From: JAWLBY01 sp041687455
GTDB taxonomy: Bacteria; Pseudomonadota; Gammaproteobacteria; Xanthomonadales; Xanthomonadaceae
Assembly: GCA_041687455.1 (NCBI GenBank)
Contig: JAWLBY010000010.1
Span: forward strand, 84,176-148,175
Length of the DNA stretch: 64,000 nt
Direction of reading: 5' to 3'
Shown: piece by piece, positions 1-8,769 of the stretch
Numbering within the stretch: the stretch's first letter is position 1
Layout: each line of letters begins with the position of its first letter
Program-made: the position numbers and the translations under genes
Notes under the pieces: model-generated
Told to the model about the DNA's origin: nothing
Seen by the model: the letters and a program-made list of their open reading frames with translations, nothing else
Databases searched by the model: none

Positions 1-593
1 CCTGTGTCGACGTTGGACGGGTCGCCGCGCGTTATCCGGACGTCAATTTCCTGATCTACCACTCCGGTTTCGTCACCGGCACGCCGGAAGGTCCGTACGA
101 CGAATCGCGGGTCGACGGCATCGACCAGTTGATCACATCGATGCGCAAGGCCGGCCTCGGGCATCACAGCAACGTCTATGCCGAACTCGGCTCGACCTGG
201 CGGTTCCTGATGCGCGACCCGGACTCGGCCGCGCACGCATTGGGAAAGCTGCTGAAGTACCTCGGCGAGGACAACGTTCTGTGGGGCACCGATTCAATCT
301 GGTATGGCAGCCCGCAGGACCAGATCCAGGCGTTCCGGACCTTTCAGATCGCCCCCGAATGGCGCGAGCGATACGGCTACGCCGAGATCACGCCGGCGAT
401 TCGTGCGAAGGTTTTCGGACGCAATGCGCTGCGGCTGTATGCGGTCGATGAGCAGGTGTTGCGCGAGCACCTGCCGCGCGACGGCATCGCGAGGGCGCGG
501 GATGACTACCGCAACCGGCCCGATCCGACCTTCGAGAGCTTCGGACCGAAGACCCGCCGCGAGTTCCTGAGCCTGAAACGGCTCGGTGGATAG
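1..593 (+). CDS. Amidohydrolase family protein, C-terminal part (5' end outside window)
   Basis: The reading frame is open from the first base of the window (first full codon at position 3) and stops with TAG at 591-593, giving 196 visible residues. The segments LIYHSGF, VYAELGSTW and WGTDSIWYGSP match the last third of the metal-dependent amidohydrolases (Amidohydro_2, TIM-barrel), where the Asp of the GTD motif is the conserved metal-binding or catalytic acid. Family members hydrolyse or decarboxylate small, often aromatic, substrates; the substrate here cannot be read from the fragment. The tail after residue 150 is rich in Arg and Asp and looks like a family extension. The N-terminal metal-binding HxH lies upstream of the window and could not be checked. 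Confidence 0.8.
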   Translation, partial: CVDVGRVAARYPDVNFLIYHSGFVTGTPEGPYDESRVDGIDQLITSMRKAGLGHHSNVYAELGSTWRFLMRDPDSAAHALGKLLKYLGEDNVLWGTDSIWYGSPQDQIQAFRTFQIAPEWRERYGYAEITPAIRAKVFGRNALRLYAVDEQVLREHLPRDGIARARDDYRNRPDPTFESFGPKTRREFLSLKRLGG

Positions 594-650
594 CAGCGTC
601 GATTCAGTCGCCGCGTTCCAGGCTTGGGCCAGGCCGATCGGGAGCGCGCG

Positions 651-1250
651 ATGCAGGGCTCTGCGGGCAGCGAGCGGGTCGATGGAATGCGCCGGCGCTT
701 GCGCAGCAGCCGACGTCTGCTGGTGTTGCTGCTCGCGGCGTTCGTCGCCACCGCCTGCCTCATGCATCTGCAGGGCGAGCTGGCCCGGCAGTCGCGCTTG
801 CGGATCGAATCGACCGCGGCCGCCGACCGCTTCGTCGAACTGGCCGTGCGCGCCCGCTTGCTGGCAAGGATCGATCCGGCCGCGATCAGCAACAGTGCGC
901 TGATCGGTGACGGCCTGTTCGATGCCCACGCCATGCGAACCACCTGGGAATCAGCAGTCGAGATCCGTTGGGCGCTGCTGGCCGGCGATCCGGTCGTGGT
1001 CGTGGTCGAACTCGACGGCCTGCCTCAACAGCCGTGTCCGTGGTTCGCCGCCCGCGTTCTGCAGCGCGCGCACGACACCCGTGCGCGCGGCGTGCGAATC
1101 AATGGCGTCGTGTTCGCGACCGGCGACGCCGCCGCACCGCATCCGGTCGAAGGGCCGCTACCGTGCGGGCAGTCCAACGCGATCGCATTGATGATCGCCG
1201 TGCCGGCGCTGCAGGCGCTGCCGCAGGCACCGAAGTCGCTGGAAGTCTGA
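651..1250 (+). CDS. Membrane-anchored hypothetical protein, possibly pilin-like
   Basis: Not assigned to a family. The 199-residue product has a short basic N-terminus rich in Arg, one hydrophobic segment (about residues 22-38, LLVLLLAAFVATACL) and an extracytoplasmic body with two Cys (in PCPW and PCGQ) that could form a disulphide. One N-terminal membrane helix, a helical stretch (RFVELAVRARLL) and a C-terminal Cys pair recall type IV pilin-like proteins, but no prepilin peptidase site is visible, so this is only a suggestion. The ATG at 651 is preferred because GGAG lies 7 nt upstream; ATG 684 is the alternative. It follows the amidohydrolase by 57 nt on the same strand and may be co-transcribed. 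Confidence 0.6.
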   Translation: MQGSAGSERVDGMRRRLRSSRRLLVLLLAAFVATACLMHLQGELARQSRLRIESTAAADRFVELAVRARLLARIDPAAISNSALIGDGLFDAHAMRTTWESAVEIRWALLAGDPVVVVVELDGLPQQPCPWFAARVLQRAHDTRARGVRINGVVFATGDAAAPHPVEGPLPCGQSNAIALMIAVPALQALPQAPKSLEV

Positions 1251-1436
1251 GGTGGAGGGCAGCCTGCTGCGAGCGCATCGGGACGCCGTCGACGGCGCGG
1301 CTACGCGATCTGCGGTCGTCCGGCACGGCGGATGGATTTCTTCCGGCGGGCACAGGCTTCGCGGGACATTCGATTTCGCCCGGCCGGGCGAGCGCAGTCT
1401 CGGCTGCTGAGACCGCCGGGCCGGACAGTGCGGCGC

Positions 1437-1652
1437 ATGAACACGCCCCTTCGCCCACCATACGAATCCGCTGACCGCTGGAACGAGCGCCATCCGCCCG
1501 GAACGCCGGTCCGCCTGACCCTGGCCGACGGCAGCGTCGTCGACGACCGTACCGCCAGCCATGCCCAGCAGTGGGGATCGCTTGCGATCGTCACGCTCGA
1601 GCGCCGGCTCGGTATGTGGACGACCTCGGCGTTGACGCCCGGCGATCGTTGA
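1437..1652 (+). CDS. Small hypothetical protein (71 aa)
   Basis: A 71-residue product begins with ATG at 1437 and ends at TGA 1652. The central part (GTPVRLTLADGSVV followed by a hydrophobic SLAIVTLE stretch) looks like a small beta-rich domain and resembles short conserved bacterial proteins beginning with a GTPV segment. No function is known. It has no signal peptide, no Cys and no membrane segment. The ribosome binding site is weak (GGAC about 10 nt upstream), so confidence is moderate. It lies alone between the preceding gene and the tRNA region; the 186 nt before it hold nothing recognisable. Confidence 0.5.
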   Translation: MNTPLRPPYESADRWNERHPPGTPVRLTLADGSVVDDRTASHAQQWGSLAIVTLERRLGMWTTSALTPGDR

Positions 1653-1733
1653 TCGGCGCGGGGCGCCGCTTGCGCGGCCGCTGCGGCCGCGCTCGGGGCC
1701 GGCGATGAGCGGGCGGGCGGCTGCTCGGGCAAC

Positions 1734-1760
1734 AAAAAAGCCGGCGCGAGGCCGGCTTTC
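1734..1760 (-). terminator. Rho-independent terminator of the tRNA-Pro gene
   Basis: Read on the minus strand, AAAGCCGGC, a short CTCGC loop and GCCGGC are followed by a run of six T (the AAAAAA at 1734-1739 on the plus strand). The hairpin begins about 15 nt after the tRNA CCA end, the right place to terminate that transcript. Confidence 0.85.
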
Positions 1761-1774
1761 TTGCAACTGATCGT

Positions 1775-1851
1775 TGGTCGGGGAGACAGGATTTGAACCT
1801 GCGACTTCTACGTCCCGAACGTAGCGCTCTACCAGGCTGAGCTACACCCCG
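1775..1851 (-). tRNA. tRNA-Pro (anticodon CGG)
   Basis: The minus strand reads a 77-nt cloverleaf including an encoded CCA. It starts CGGGGTG, has a D-arm with GCCTGGTAGAGC, an anticodon stem CTACG/CGTAG closing the 7-nt loop TTCGGGA (anticodon CGG), and a T-arm with GGTTCAAATCC. The 3' strand CTCCCCG pairs with the acceptor except for one T-T mismatch at pair 6-67; the discriminator base is A. It decodes CCG, a frequent proline codon in this GC-rich DNA. It is a single gene with its own terminator. Confidence 0.95.
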
Positions 1852-2010
1852 ACTGAGCCGCGCATTTTAGGGAAGCATGCGGCAGTGTGCAAGCGGGGCG
1901 ATGCAAGCGATTGTCGATCGGCCCCATCGGCGCCGGACCGCGGCCGTTGCCGCGCACGCCGGCGCCGCGGTCTGGCCGCGCCCGGGGCCGCACGCAGGCG
2001 GGCGCGTCGC

Positions 2011-2016
2011 TACAAT
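2011..2016 (+). promoter_or_regulatory. -10 box of the hisS promoter (TACAAT)
   Basis: TACAAT matches the sigma-70 -10 consensus at five of six bases, in an otherwise very GC-rich intergenic stretch. No good -35 is seen. It places the transcript start near 2023, with a 25-nt leader carrying GGAG 8 nt before the TTG start of hisS. This argues against starts further upstream in the same frame. Confidence 0.6.
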
Positions 2017-2047
2017 GCCGGGCCTCGCAAGTCGCGGAGTCAGTCCC

Positions 2048-3427
2048 TTGATCAAGCCTCGCACCGCCCCCGGCGTGCTCGAGCTGCTGCCGCCGGAACA
2101 GATCGCGTTCCAGCGCATGCTCGACGTCATCCGCGCCAATTACGAGCGCTTCGGTTTCCTGCCGGTCGAAACGCCGGTCATGGAGCTGTCGGAGGTGCTG
2201 CTGACCAAGACCGGCGGCGAAACCGAGCGGCAGGTCTATTTCCTGCAGTCGACCGGCGCATTGCAGGCGGCCGACAGCAACGCGCTGCCTGAGCTGGCGT
2301 TGCGTTTCGACCTGACCGTGCCGCTGGCGCGCTACGTCGCCGAGCACGAGCATCAACTGACGTTCCCGTTCCGGCGTTATCAGATGCAGCGCGTCTATCG
2401 CGGCGAGCGTGCCCAGCGTGGCCGCTTCCGCGAGTTCTACCAGTGCGACATCGACGTGATCGGCAAGGATGCGCTGTCGGTCCGCTTCGATGCCGAGATT
2501 CCGGCCGTGATCCATGCCGTGTTCTCGGAACTGTCGGTCGGCCGGTTCACGATCCACCTCAACAACCGCAAGCTGATGCGCGGCTTCCTCGAAGGGCTCG
2601 GGGTGGTCGACGAGGAGCGGCAGACGCTGGTCTTGCGCGAGGTCGACAAGCTCGACAAGCGCGGCGTCGAGCATGTCCGCGAATCGCTGCTCGGCGATGG
2701 GATCGGGCTCGACGGCGCGGCAGCCGACCGCTTGCTGCAGTTCGTGCAGACCCGCTCGACCGGCCACGACGATGCACTGGCCCGACTCGATGCGCTCGGG
2801 CAAGGCAGCGACAGCTTCAACGCCGGGATCGCCGAGCTGCGCGAGGTGCTGCAACTGATCCGCGCGTTCGGCGTGCCGGAGCAGCACTACGCGCTCAACC
2901 TGTCGATCGCGCGCGGCCTAGACTATTACACCGGCACGGTCTACGAGACGATCCTCGACGACCATCCGCAGATCGGCTCGGTCTGTTCCGGCGGTCGCTA
3001 CGAAAACCTGGCCGGGCACTATTCGCGTTCGCACCTGCCGGGTGTCGGCATCTCGATCGGCGCGACGCGGCTGTTCTGGCAGTTGCGCGAAGCCGGCCTG
3101 ATCGGCGCCGCAAGCAGCACGGTCGAGGCGATGGTCGCGCTGCTCGACGACAACCGGCTGCCGCAATCGCTGGAACTGGCGAACCGGCTGCGGGCGGCCG
3201 GCATCAACACCGAAGTGCAGATGGAGCCGAAGAAGCTCGGCCGCCAGTTGCAGCACGCCGATCGTGCCGGCGTCCGCTTCGTCGTGATGCTCGGCGAGGA
3301 CGAAGAGGCGCGTGGCGTGGTCGCGGTCAAGGACATGCGCAAGCAGGAGCAGTTCGAGGTCGCGCATGCGGAGCTGGCGCAGACCCTGCGTGTCGAGCTC
3401 GAACAGGCGCGGGCAATGGGGGGGTGA
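2048..3427 (+). CDS. hisS: Histidine--tRNA ligase
   Basis: Class II aminoacyl-tRNA synthetase that activates histidine with ATP and charges tRNA-His in the cytosol. The 459-residue length fits HisRS. Visible are RFDLTVPLARY (about 86-96), motif 2 (RVYRGERAQRGRFREFYQ, from about 115), the HisRS-specific ARGLDYYTGTVYE near residue 290, motif 3 (GVGISIGATRL near 340) and a C-terminal anticodon-binding domain from about 360. The last domain separates it from HisZ, the catalytically dead HisRS-like partner of short HisG. TTG at 2048 is chosen: MIKPRTAPG is the usual start in Xanthomonas-type HisRS, GGAG lies 8 nt before it, and the -10 box excludes longer versions. It stands alone, 9 kb from the histidine operon. 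Confidence 0.95.
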   Translation: MIKPRTAPGVLELLPPEQIAFQRMLDVIRANYERFGFLPVETPVMELSEVLLTKTGGETERQVYFLQSTGALQAADSNALPELALRFDLTVPLARYVAEHEHQLTFPFRRYQMQRVYRGERAQRGRFREFYQCDIDVIGKDALSVRFDAEIPAVIHAVFSELSVGRFTIHLNNRKLMRGFLEGLGVVDEERQTLVLREVDKLDKRGVEHVRESLLGDGIGLDGAAADRLLQFVQTRSTGHDDALARLDALGQGSDSFNAGIAELREVLQLIRAFGVPEQHYALNLSIARGLDYYTGTVYETILDDHPQIGSVCSGGRYENLAGHYSRSHLPGVGISIGATRLFWQLREAGLIGAASSTVEAMVALLDDNRLPQSLELANRLRAAGINTEVQMEPKKLGRQLQHADRAGVRFVVMLGEDEEARGVVAVKDMRKQEQFEVAHAELAQTLRVELEQARAMGG

Positions 3428-3570
3428 GGCGCCCGGCCGGGGGAATCACGCGGCAGTGACCACCGCTCCGCCACCGGGCGGCGTCGCTACCGGCACGGGA
3501 TCGCATGAGCGCTCGCGCTTCACCGAGTCCGTTGAACAAGGGGGCTCGGCGCAAGACAACCTTTCACCCG

Positions 3571-3643
3571 TTCGAGCCGAGGTATCGAAGCACGAGCGGG
3601 CACCGTAACGTCACGGTTCGCCCTTCGATACCTCGGGGCGAAC
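3571..3643 (+). repeat. Inverted repeat pair of the GGTATCGAAG family
   Basis: CGAGGTATCGAAG (3578-3590) and its inverse CTTCGATACCTCG (3623-3635) face each other about 32 nt apart. The second lies in a larger imperfect palindrome with arms GTTCGCCC and GGGCGAAC (3616-3643). The same element appears at 25116-25143, so this is a dispersed REP-like family. The rest of the 300-nt gap between hisS and the ammonia-lyase holds no gene; no clear promoter was found. Confidence 0.7.
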
Positions 3644-3727
3644 GGCTTCGAGGGATCGCTCACTCGAACTCGGCGCGCGCCGCTCCGGGCGAGGGCATCC
3701 AGCGGTCGGAATCAGAGAACAACGTCC

Positions 3728-5635
3728 ATGTCCATTCAATCCATCCGCCTCGACGGCCGCTCGCTGACCCGCGCGCAGGTCGTGCAGGTCGCCCGCCACG
3801 GGGCCGGTGTCGAACTGTGCCCCGAGCAACTGAAGCTGGTGCAGCGCGCGGCCGATTTCCTCAGCGAGCAGGTGCGTCGGCAGGAGCCGATCTATGGCGT
3901 TTCGACCGGCTTCGGCAGCAACGCCGACAAGCTGCTCGGCGCGCGCCGCGAGCGGCATGGGCTGGCCGCGCCGGACGCGGCATCGGCGACGCTGCACGAG
4001 GAGCTGCAGCGCAACCTGATCGTCACCCACGCGGTCTGCGTCGGCGAACCGTTCCCGATCGAGGTCGTGCGGGCGATGCTGGTGTTGCGGATCAATACGC
4101 TGATGCGCGGGCATTCCGGTATCCGCGTGCAGACCCTGCAGGGGCTCGCCGCGCTGCTCAACCACGGCGTCATTCCGGTCGTTCCGCGGAAGGGCTCGGT
4201 CGGTGCCAGCGGTGACCTGGCGCCGCTGTCGCATCTGGCGATCGTGCTGCTCGGCGAGGGTGAGGCATTCTTTGCCAACGAACGCCTGCCGGGTGGCGAG
4301 GCGCTGCGACGTGCCGGGCTCGAACCGCTGACGCTGTCGCACAAGGAAGGCCTGGCGCTGAACAACGGCACCACCCAGATGCTGGCGACCGCGGTGCTGG
4401 CGCTCGATCGGCTCGAGTCGCTGGTCGAGACCGCCGAGCTTGCCGCAGCGATGACGATGGAGGCGTTCGCCGGCCGCTCGCGCGCGTTCGAGGAGAAGGT
4501 GCATGCACTGCGTCCGCATCCGGGCCAGGTGCAGAGCGCCGCACGACTGCGCGAGCTGCTGGACGGCTCGACGCTGGTCGACATCCCGTATCACCTGGTG
4601 CCGCGCTTCAGGCCATGGACCGCGGCAGGCTGGACGCTGGCCGAGGACCAGGCCGAGCAGTTCGATCTCGGCTGGGACTACCTGCCGCCGTCGCAGCGGC
4701 ACGGCCGCGAGGCGTTCTACTCGCGCTTCCTGCCGTTCCGCGGCGGCAAGAAACACCAGCCGCAGGACAGCTACTCGCTGCGTTGCGTGCCGCAGGTGCA
4801 TGGTGCGGTGCGTGATGCGATTGCACAGGCGGTCCGCGTGATCGAGGTCGAGCTGAACGCGGTGACCGACAATCCGCTGTTGTTCCCCGACACCGCCGAT
4901 GCCCGGGTGATCGAGGATCAGGTCATCTCGGCCGGACATTTCCACGGCATGCCGCTGGCGCTGTCGATGAGCTACGTGAAGGCGGCGATTCCGGTGCTGG
5001 CGAGCATTTCCGAGCGGCGCCTGAACAAGCTGCTCGATCCGGCCACCAATGATGGCCTGCCGCCGTTCCTGATCGGCAACGAGGACGGCACCGATTCGGG
5101 ATTCATGATCGTGCAGTACACCGCGGCCGCACTGGTCAACGACCTTGCCAGCCGCGCGCATCCGGCCTCGGTCTATTCGATACCGACCTCGGCCAATGCC
5201 GAAGACCATGTGTCGATGGGCGCCAACGAGATCCGTCACGTGCTCGAGATGACGACCGATCTCGCCCATGTGCTGGCGCTCGAGCTGTACACGGCGGCGC
5301 AGGCGCTCGATTACCGGCAGAAGATGATCGGCGCGGCACGGCGGCTGGCCGAGCGGGGCGATCTCGACATGCTCTGCTCGAAGGTGCAGAACGCGCCACG
5401 CGAGGATTCGCCGGAACATGCGGAATTCCGCCGCGACTGCACCGAGCTGCTGCGCCAGCTCGATGGCGCAGCGTCTTTCGCGCCGTCGATCGCGGTGGCT
5501 GCGGCGCATGCGCGCATCCGCGCCGATATCGCATTCATGGAGCGCGACCGGGCGATGGATGGCGACGTGCGGCGGATCTGCGCGCTGGTCGAGTCCGACG
5601 CGGTCCTGGCCGCCGCGCGCGCGGCGCTCCGGTAG
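3728..5635 (+). CDS. Histidine ammonia-lyase family protein (HAL/PAL/TAL-like), long form
   Basis: Aromatic amino acid ammonia-lyase that would release ammonia from an amino acid (most likely histidine, giving urocanate) using the self-formed MIO cofactor. The MIO triad is A160-S161-G162 in GASGDLAPLSH. Other family landmarks are YGVSTGFGSNAD (active-site Tyr loop), NLIVTHAVCVGEP, NGTTQMLA, DNPLLFP and EDHVSMG. The T-H pair in the specificity loop resembles the S-H of true HutH rather than the H-L of tyrosine lyases, but this is weak evidence. At 635 residues it is over 100 longer than HutH (about 510); much of the excess is an insert at about 283-345 (VDIPYHLVPRF to QDSYSLR). No hutU, hutI or hutG is near, so a role outside ordinary histidine catabolism is possible. 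Confidence 0.85.
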   Translation: MSIQSIRLDGRSLTRAQVVQVARHGAGVELCPEQLKLVQRAADFLSEQVRRQEPIYGVSTGFGSNADKLLGARRERHGLAAPDAASATLHEELQRNLIVTHAVCVGEPFPIEVVRAMLVLRINTLMRGHSGIRVQTLQGLAALLNHGVIPVVPRKGSVGASGDLAPLSHLAIVLLGEGEAFFANERLPGGEALRRAGLEPLTLSHKEGLALNNGTTQMLATAVLALDRLESLVETAELAAAMTMEAFAGRSRAFEEKVHALRPHPGQVQSAARLRELLDGSTLVDIPYHLVPRFRPWTAAGWTLAEDQAEQFDLGWDYLPPSQRHGREAFYSRFLPFRGGKKHQPQDSYSLRCVPQVHGAVRDAIAQAVRVIEVELNAVTDNPLLFPDTADARVIEDQVISAGHFHGMPLALSMSYVKAAIPVLASISERRLNKLLDPATNDGLPPFLIGNEDGTDSGFMIVQYTAAALVNDLASRAHPASVYSIPTSANAEDHVSMGANEIRHVLEMTTDLAHVLALELYTAAQALDYRQKMIGAARRLAERGDLDMLCSKVQNAPREDSPEHAEFRRDCTELLRQLDGAASFAPSIAVAAAHARIRADIAFMERDRAMDGDVRRICALVESDAVLAAARAALR

Positions 5636-5642
5636 CCACGGC

Positions 5643-6089
5643 TCAGCCGGGACGGCGCAGCGTGAACCGGACTTCGGTGCTGCCGACGCGGCCGCCGCGT
5701 CGCCAGCCCTGTTCGGCGTAGAAGCGTTCGGCGCGCGTGCCGATTGCGGTATCGAGCACGAGCTCGAGGTGGCCGAGCGCGAACAGCCATTCGACCGCGA
5801 GCGCGAGCAGGCGCCGGCCGATCCCGAGCCCTTCGTGGGCCGGGTCGACGAACAATGCCCAGATCGATCCGTCGCGGGCGGCGAACGAGAACCCGACGAC
5901 CGCGCCGTCGCATTCGCATACCCAGCCGCGGCCGTCGCGCTCGAGGTAACCCTCGCACATCTGCGGCGTCACCCTCGACGGGTCGGACAGTCGGTTCTCG
6001 CGCACAGCGAAACGGATCCGCATGATGTCGTCGATATCGTGGCGCCCGGCGCGGCGGAACATGCAACGGGCGCGGTCGGCCACGTTCAT
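5643..6089 (-). CDS. GNAT family N-acetyltransferase
   Basis: A 148-residue single-domain acetyl-CoA-dependent N-acyltransferase. The pyrophosphate-binding motif A is VDPAHEGLGIGRRLL in the centre, followed by a helix and a FYAEQGWR segment, the usual beta6-beta7 end of the fold. Substrate unknown. It overlaps the upstream short-chain dehydrogenase by 4 nt (ATGA), so the two are translationally coupled and probably act together. It converges with the ammonia-lyase; only 7 nt separate the stop codons and no terminator is visible between them. Confidence 0.8.
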   Translation of the reverse strand: MNVADRARCMFRRAGRHDIDDIMRIRFAVRENRLSDPSRVTPQMCEGYLERDGRGWVCECDGAVVGFSFAARDGSIWALFVDPAHEGLGIGRRLLALAVEWLFALGHLELVLDTAIGTRAERFYAEQGWRRGGRVGSTEVRFTLRRPG

Positions 6090-6859
6090 GCCGCGAACTC
6101 GTCCAGCGTGACGGTGGCGCCGTCGAAACGACGCGCGCCGATGATGCCGCGCAGCAGGCGCGTGGCGACCGATTCCGGCGTCGCCAGCGCGCCATCGCGA
6201 TGCAGTTCGATGAAACGGTCGATCGCCGGGAACCGTTCGGCGCCGGCGCGGCGGATCGATTGCTGCATGTCGGTGTCGATCACGCCCGGGCTGACATTGA
6301 CGATGTCGGCCGGGTGGGGCGCACGCTGCTGTTCCAGCGCGACGCAGCGTCCGAAATGATCGAGCCCGGCCTTGGCGGCGCAGTACAGGCTCCAGCCGTC
6401 GAACGCGCGCACTGCGGCACCGCTCGAGATGTTGACGACGCGCTTGTCGACCGCGCGTGCGGCCAGCAGTCGCAGGAATACCCGGGTCAGCACGATCGGC
6501 GCGAGCAGGTTCAGCCGCAGATGGGCATCGGCTGCCGCGGTGCCGTAGTCGTGGCCTATCGGGTCGATCGTCGCCGCATTGTTGACCAGCGTGAAGGCGT
6601 CGAAGGCCGCGTCGGCGCGGGCCGCCAGCGCCCGCTCGAGCATCGGCTCGATCGCGTCGCTGTCGGCCAGGTCGAGCGGCAGCCAGTCGCCGGAACCGCA
6701 GCGGCTGCGGGCGATCGCCAGTACCTCGTGGCCGGCGTCGACGGCCTGTTCGGCCAGCGCCGCGCCGAGCCCGCGCGACGCGCCGGTCACGATCAGAAGA
6801 TGGCGGCTCACCGCTGCGCCCCGCTGCTCGGAGCCCGAGTTGTCATTCATCGTCTGCAC
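6086..6859 (-). CDS. Short-chain dehydrogenase/reductase (sepiapterin/benzil reductase-like)
   Basis: Classical SDR of 257 residues. TGASRGLG near residue 25 binds the dinucleotide, NNAA supports the central sheet, and the catalytic set is the Ser of NISSGAAV with the YCAAK Tyr-Lys pair. The start LLIVTGASRGLGAALAEQ and the VSPGVIDTDMQQ segment resemble sepiapterin or benzil reductases, NADPH-dependent carbonyl reductases, but the substrate cannot be fixed. ATG 6859 is used; ATG 6850 is equally possible. The 125 nt between this gene and the ABC permease hold nothing recognisable. Confidence 0.85.
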   Translation of the reverse strand: MQTMNDNSGSEQRGAAVSRHLLIVTGASRGLGAALAEQAVDAGHEVLAIARSRCGSGDWLPLDLADSDAIEPMLERALAARADAAFDAFTLVNNAATIDPIGHDYGTAAADAHLRLNLLAPIVLTRVFLRLLAARAVDKRVVNISSGAAVRAFDGWSLYCAAKAGLDHFGRCVALEQQRAPHPADIVNVSPGVIDTDMQQSIRRAGAERFPAIDRFIELHRDGALATPESVATRLLRGIIGARRFDGATVTLDEFAA

Positions 6860-6984
6860 TCCGGTGGCCGCAGGCGCGGCGTCCGGAGGATTTCAGCACG
6901 ACAGGCACGCGCCGGGCGAGCGGCTACGGCGCGTCGTGCTTCTGGTTCTGCCGCGCGCGGGTCACGCCGGTCAGCCCGCGTCGT

Positions 6985-7751
6985 TCAGCTCCGCAGTTTG
7001 TAGCCGGTGCGGAACATCCAGCCGACGGTCAGCAGGCACAGGATCAGGAAGGCGACGATCATGGCTGCGCTGAGCCCGACATCGACGTCGGCATGGCCGT
7101 AGAAGCTCCAGCGGAACGCGCTGATCAGGTACACGACCGGATTGAACAGCGTGATCTTCTGCCACAGCGGCGGCAGCATCTCGATCGAGTAGAACGCGCC
7201 GCCGAGGAAGGTCAGCGGCGTCACGATCATCAGCGGGATCACCTGCAGCTTTTCCCAACTGTCGGCCCACAGGCCGATGATGAAGCCGAACAGGCTGAAG
7301 GTGACGGCGGTCAGCGCCAGGAACGCGAGCATCCACAGCGGATGCAGGATCTCGTACGGCACGAACACCCGTGCGGTCAGCAGGATCAGCGCGCCGAGCA
7401 TCAGCGACTTGGTGGCCGCAGCACCGACGTAACCGAGCAGTACCTCGACGAACGACACCGGCGCCGACAGCACTTCGTAGATCGTTCCTGACCACTTCGG
7501 CAGATAGATGCCGAACGATGCATTCGAAAGGCTTTCGGTCAGTAGCGACAGCATGACCAGGCCCGGAATGATGAAGGCCCCGTAGCCGATGCCGTCGATC
7601 TCGCCCATCCGGCCGCCGATCGCTGCGCCGAACACGATGAAGTACAGCGACGTCGACAGCACCGGCGAGGCAATGCTCTGGCCGATCGTGCGGAACGTGC
7701 GCGCCATCTCGAAGCGGTAGATCGCGCGGACCGCGTACAGGTTGATTGTGT

Positions 7752-7755
<4 letters not shown>
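6985..7755 (-). CDS. ABC-2 type transporter permease (YadH-like)
   Basis: Inner-membrane permease of 256 residues with about six hydrophobic segments, including the ABC-2 signature LTFLGGAFYSIEMLPPLWQKI near the C-terminus. It resembles the YadH subunit of a Gram-negative exporter whose cargo is unknown. The start at 7755 overlaps the stop of the ATPase gene by 4 nt (ATGA), so the pair is one transport unit made in roughly equal amounts. The frame stays open upstream, but those codons overlap the ATPase gene and are not used. Confidence 0.88.
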
Positions 7756-8690
<935 letters not shown>

Positions 8691-8769
8691 CGCGAACGGA
8701 GTTCCGGCGGAGGGAGCGCGGCATTATCGCGCAGCACCGGGCCGCGGCAACGTCGCTTGCGAGCATCGT

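Noticed and set aside
2048..3427. HisZ (HisG regulatory subunit) instead of HisRS
   Set aside because: The protein keeps motif 2, the ARGLDYYTGTVYE histidine site and the C-terminal anticodon-binding domain, and HisG here is the long form that needs no HisZ.
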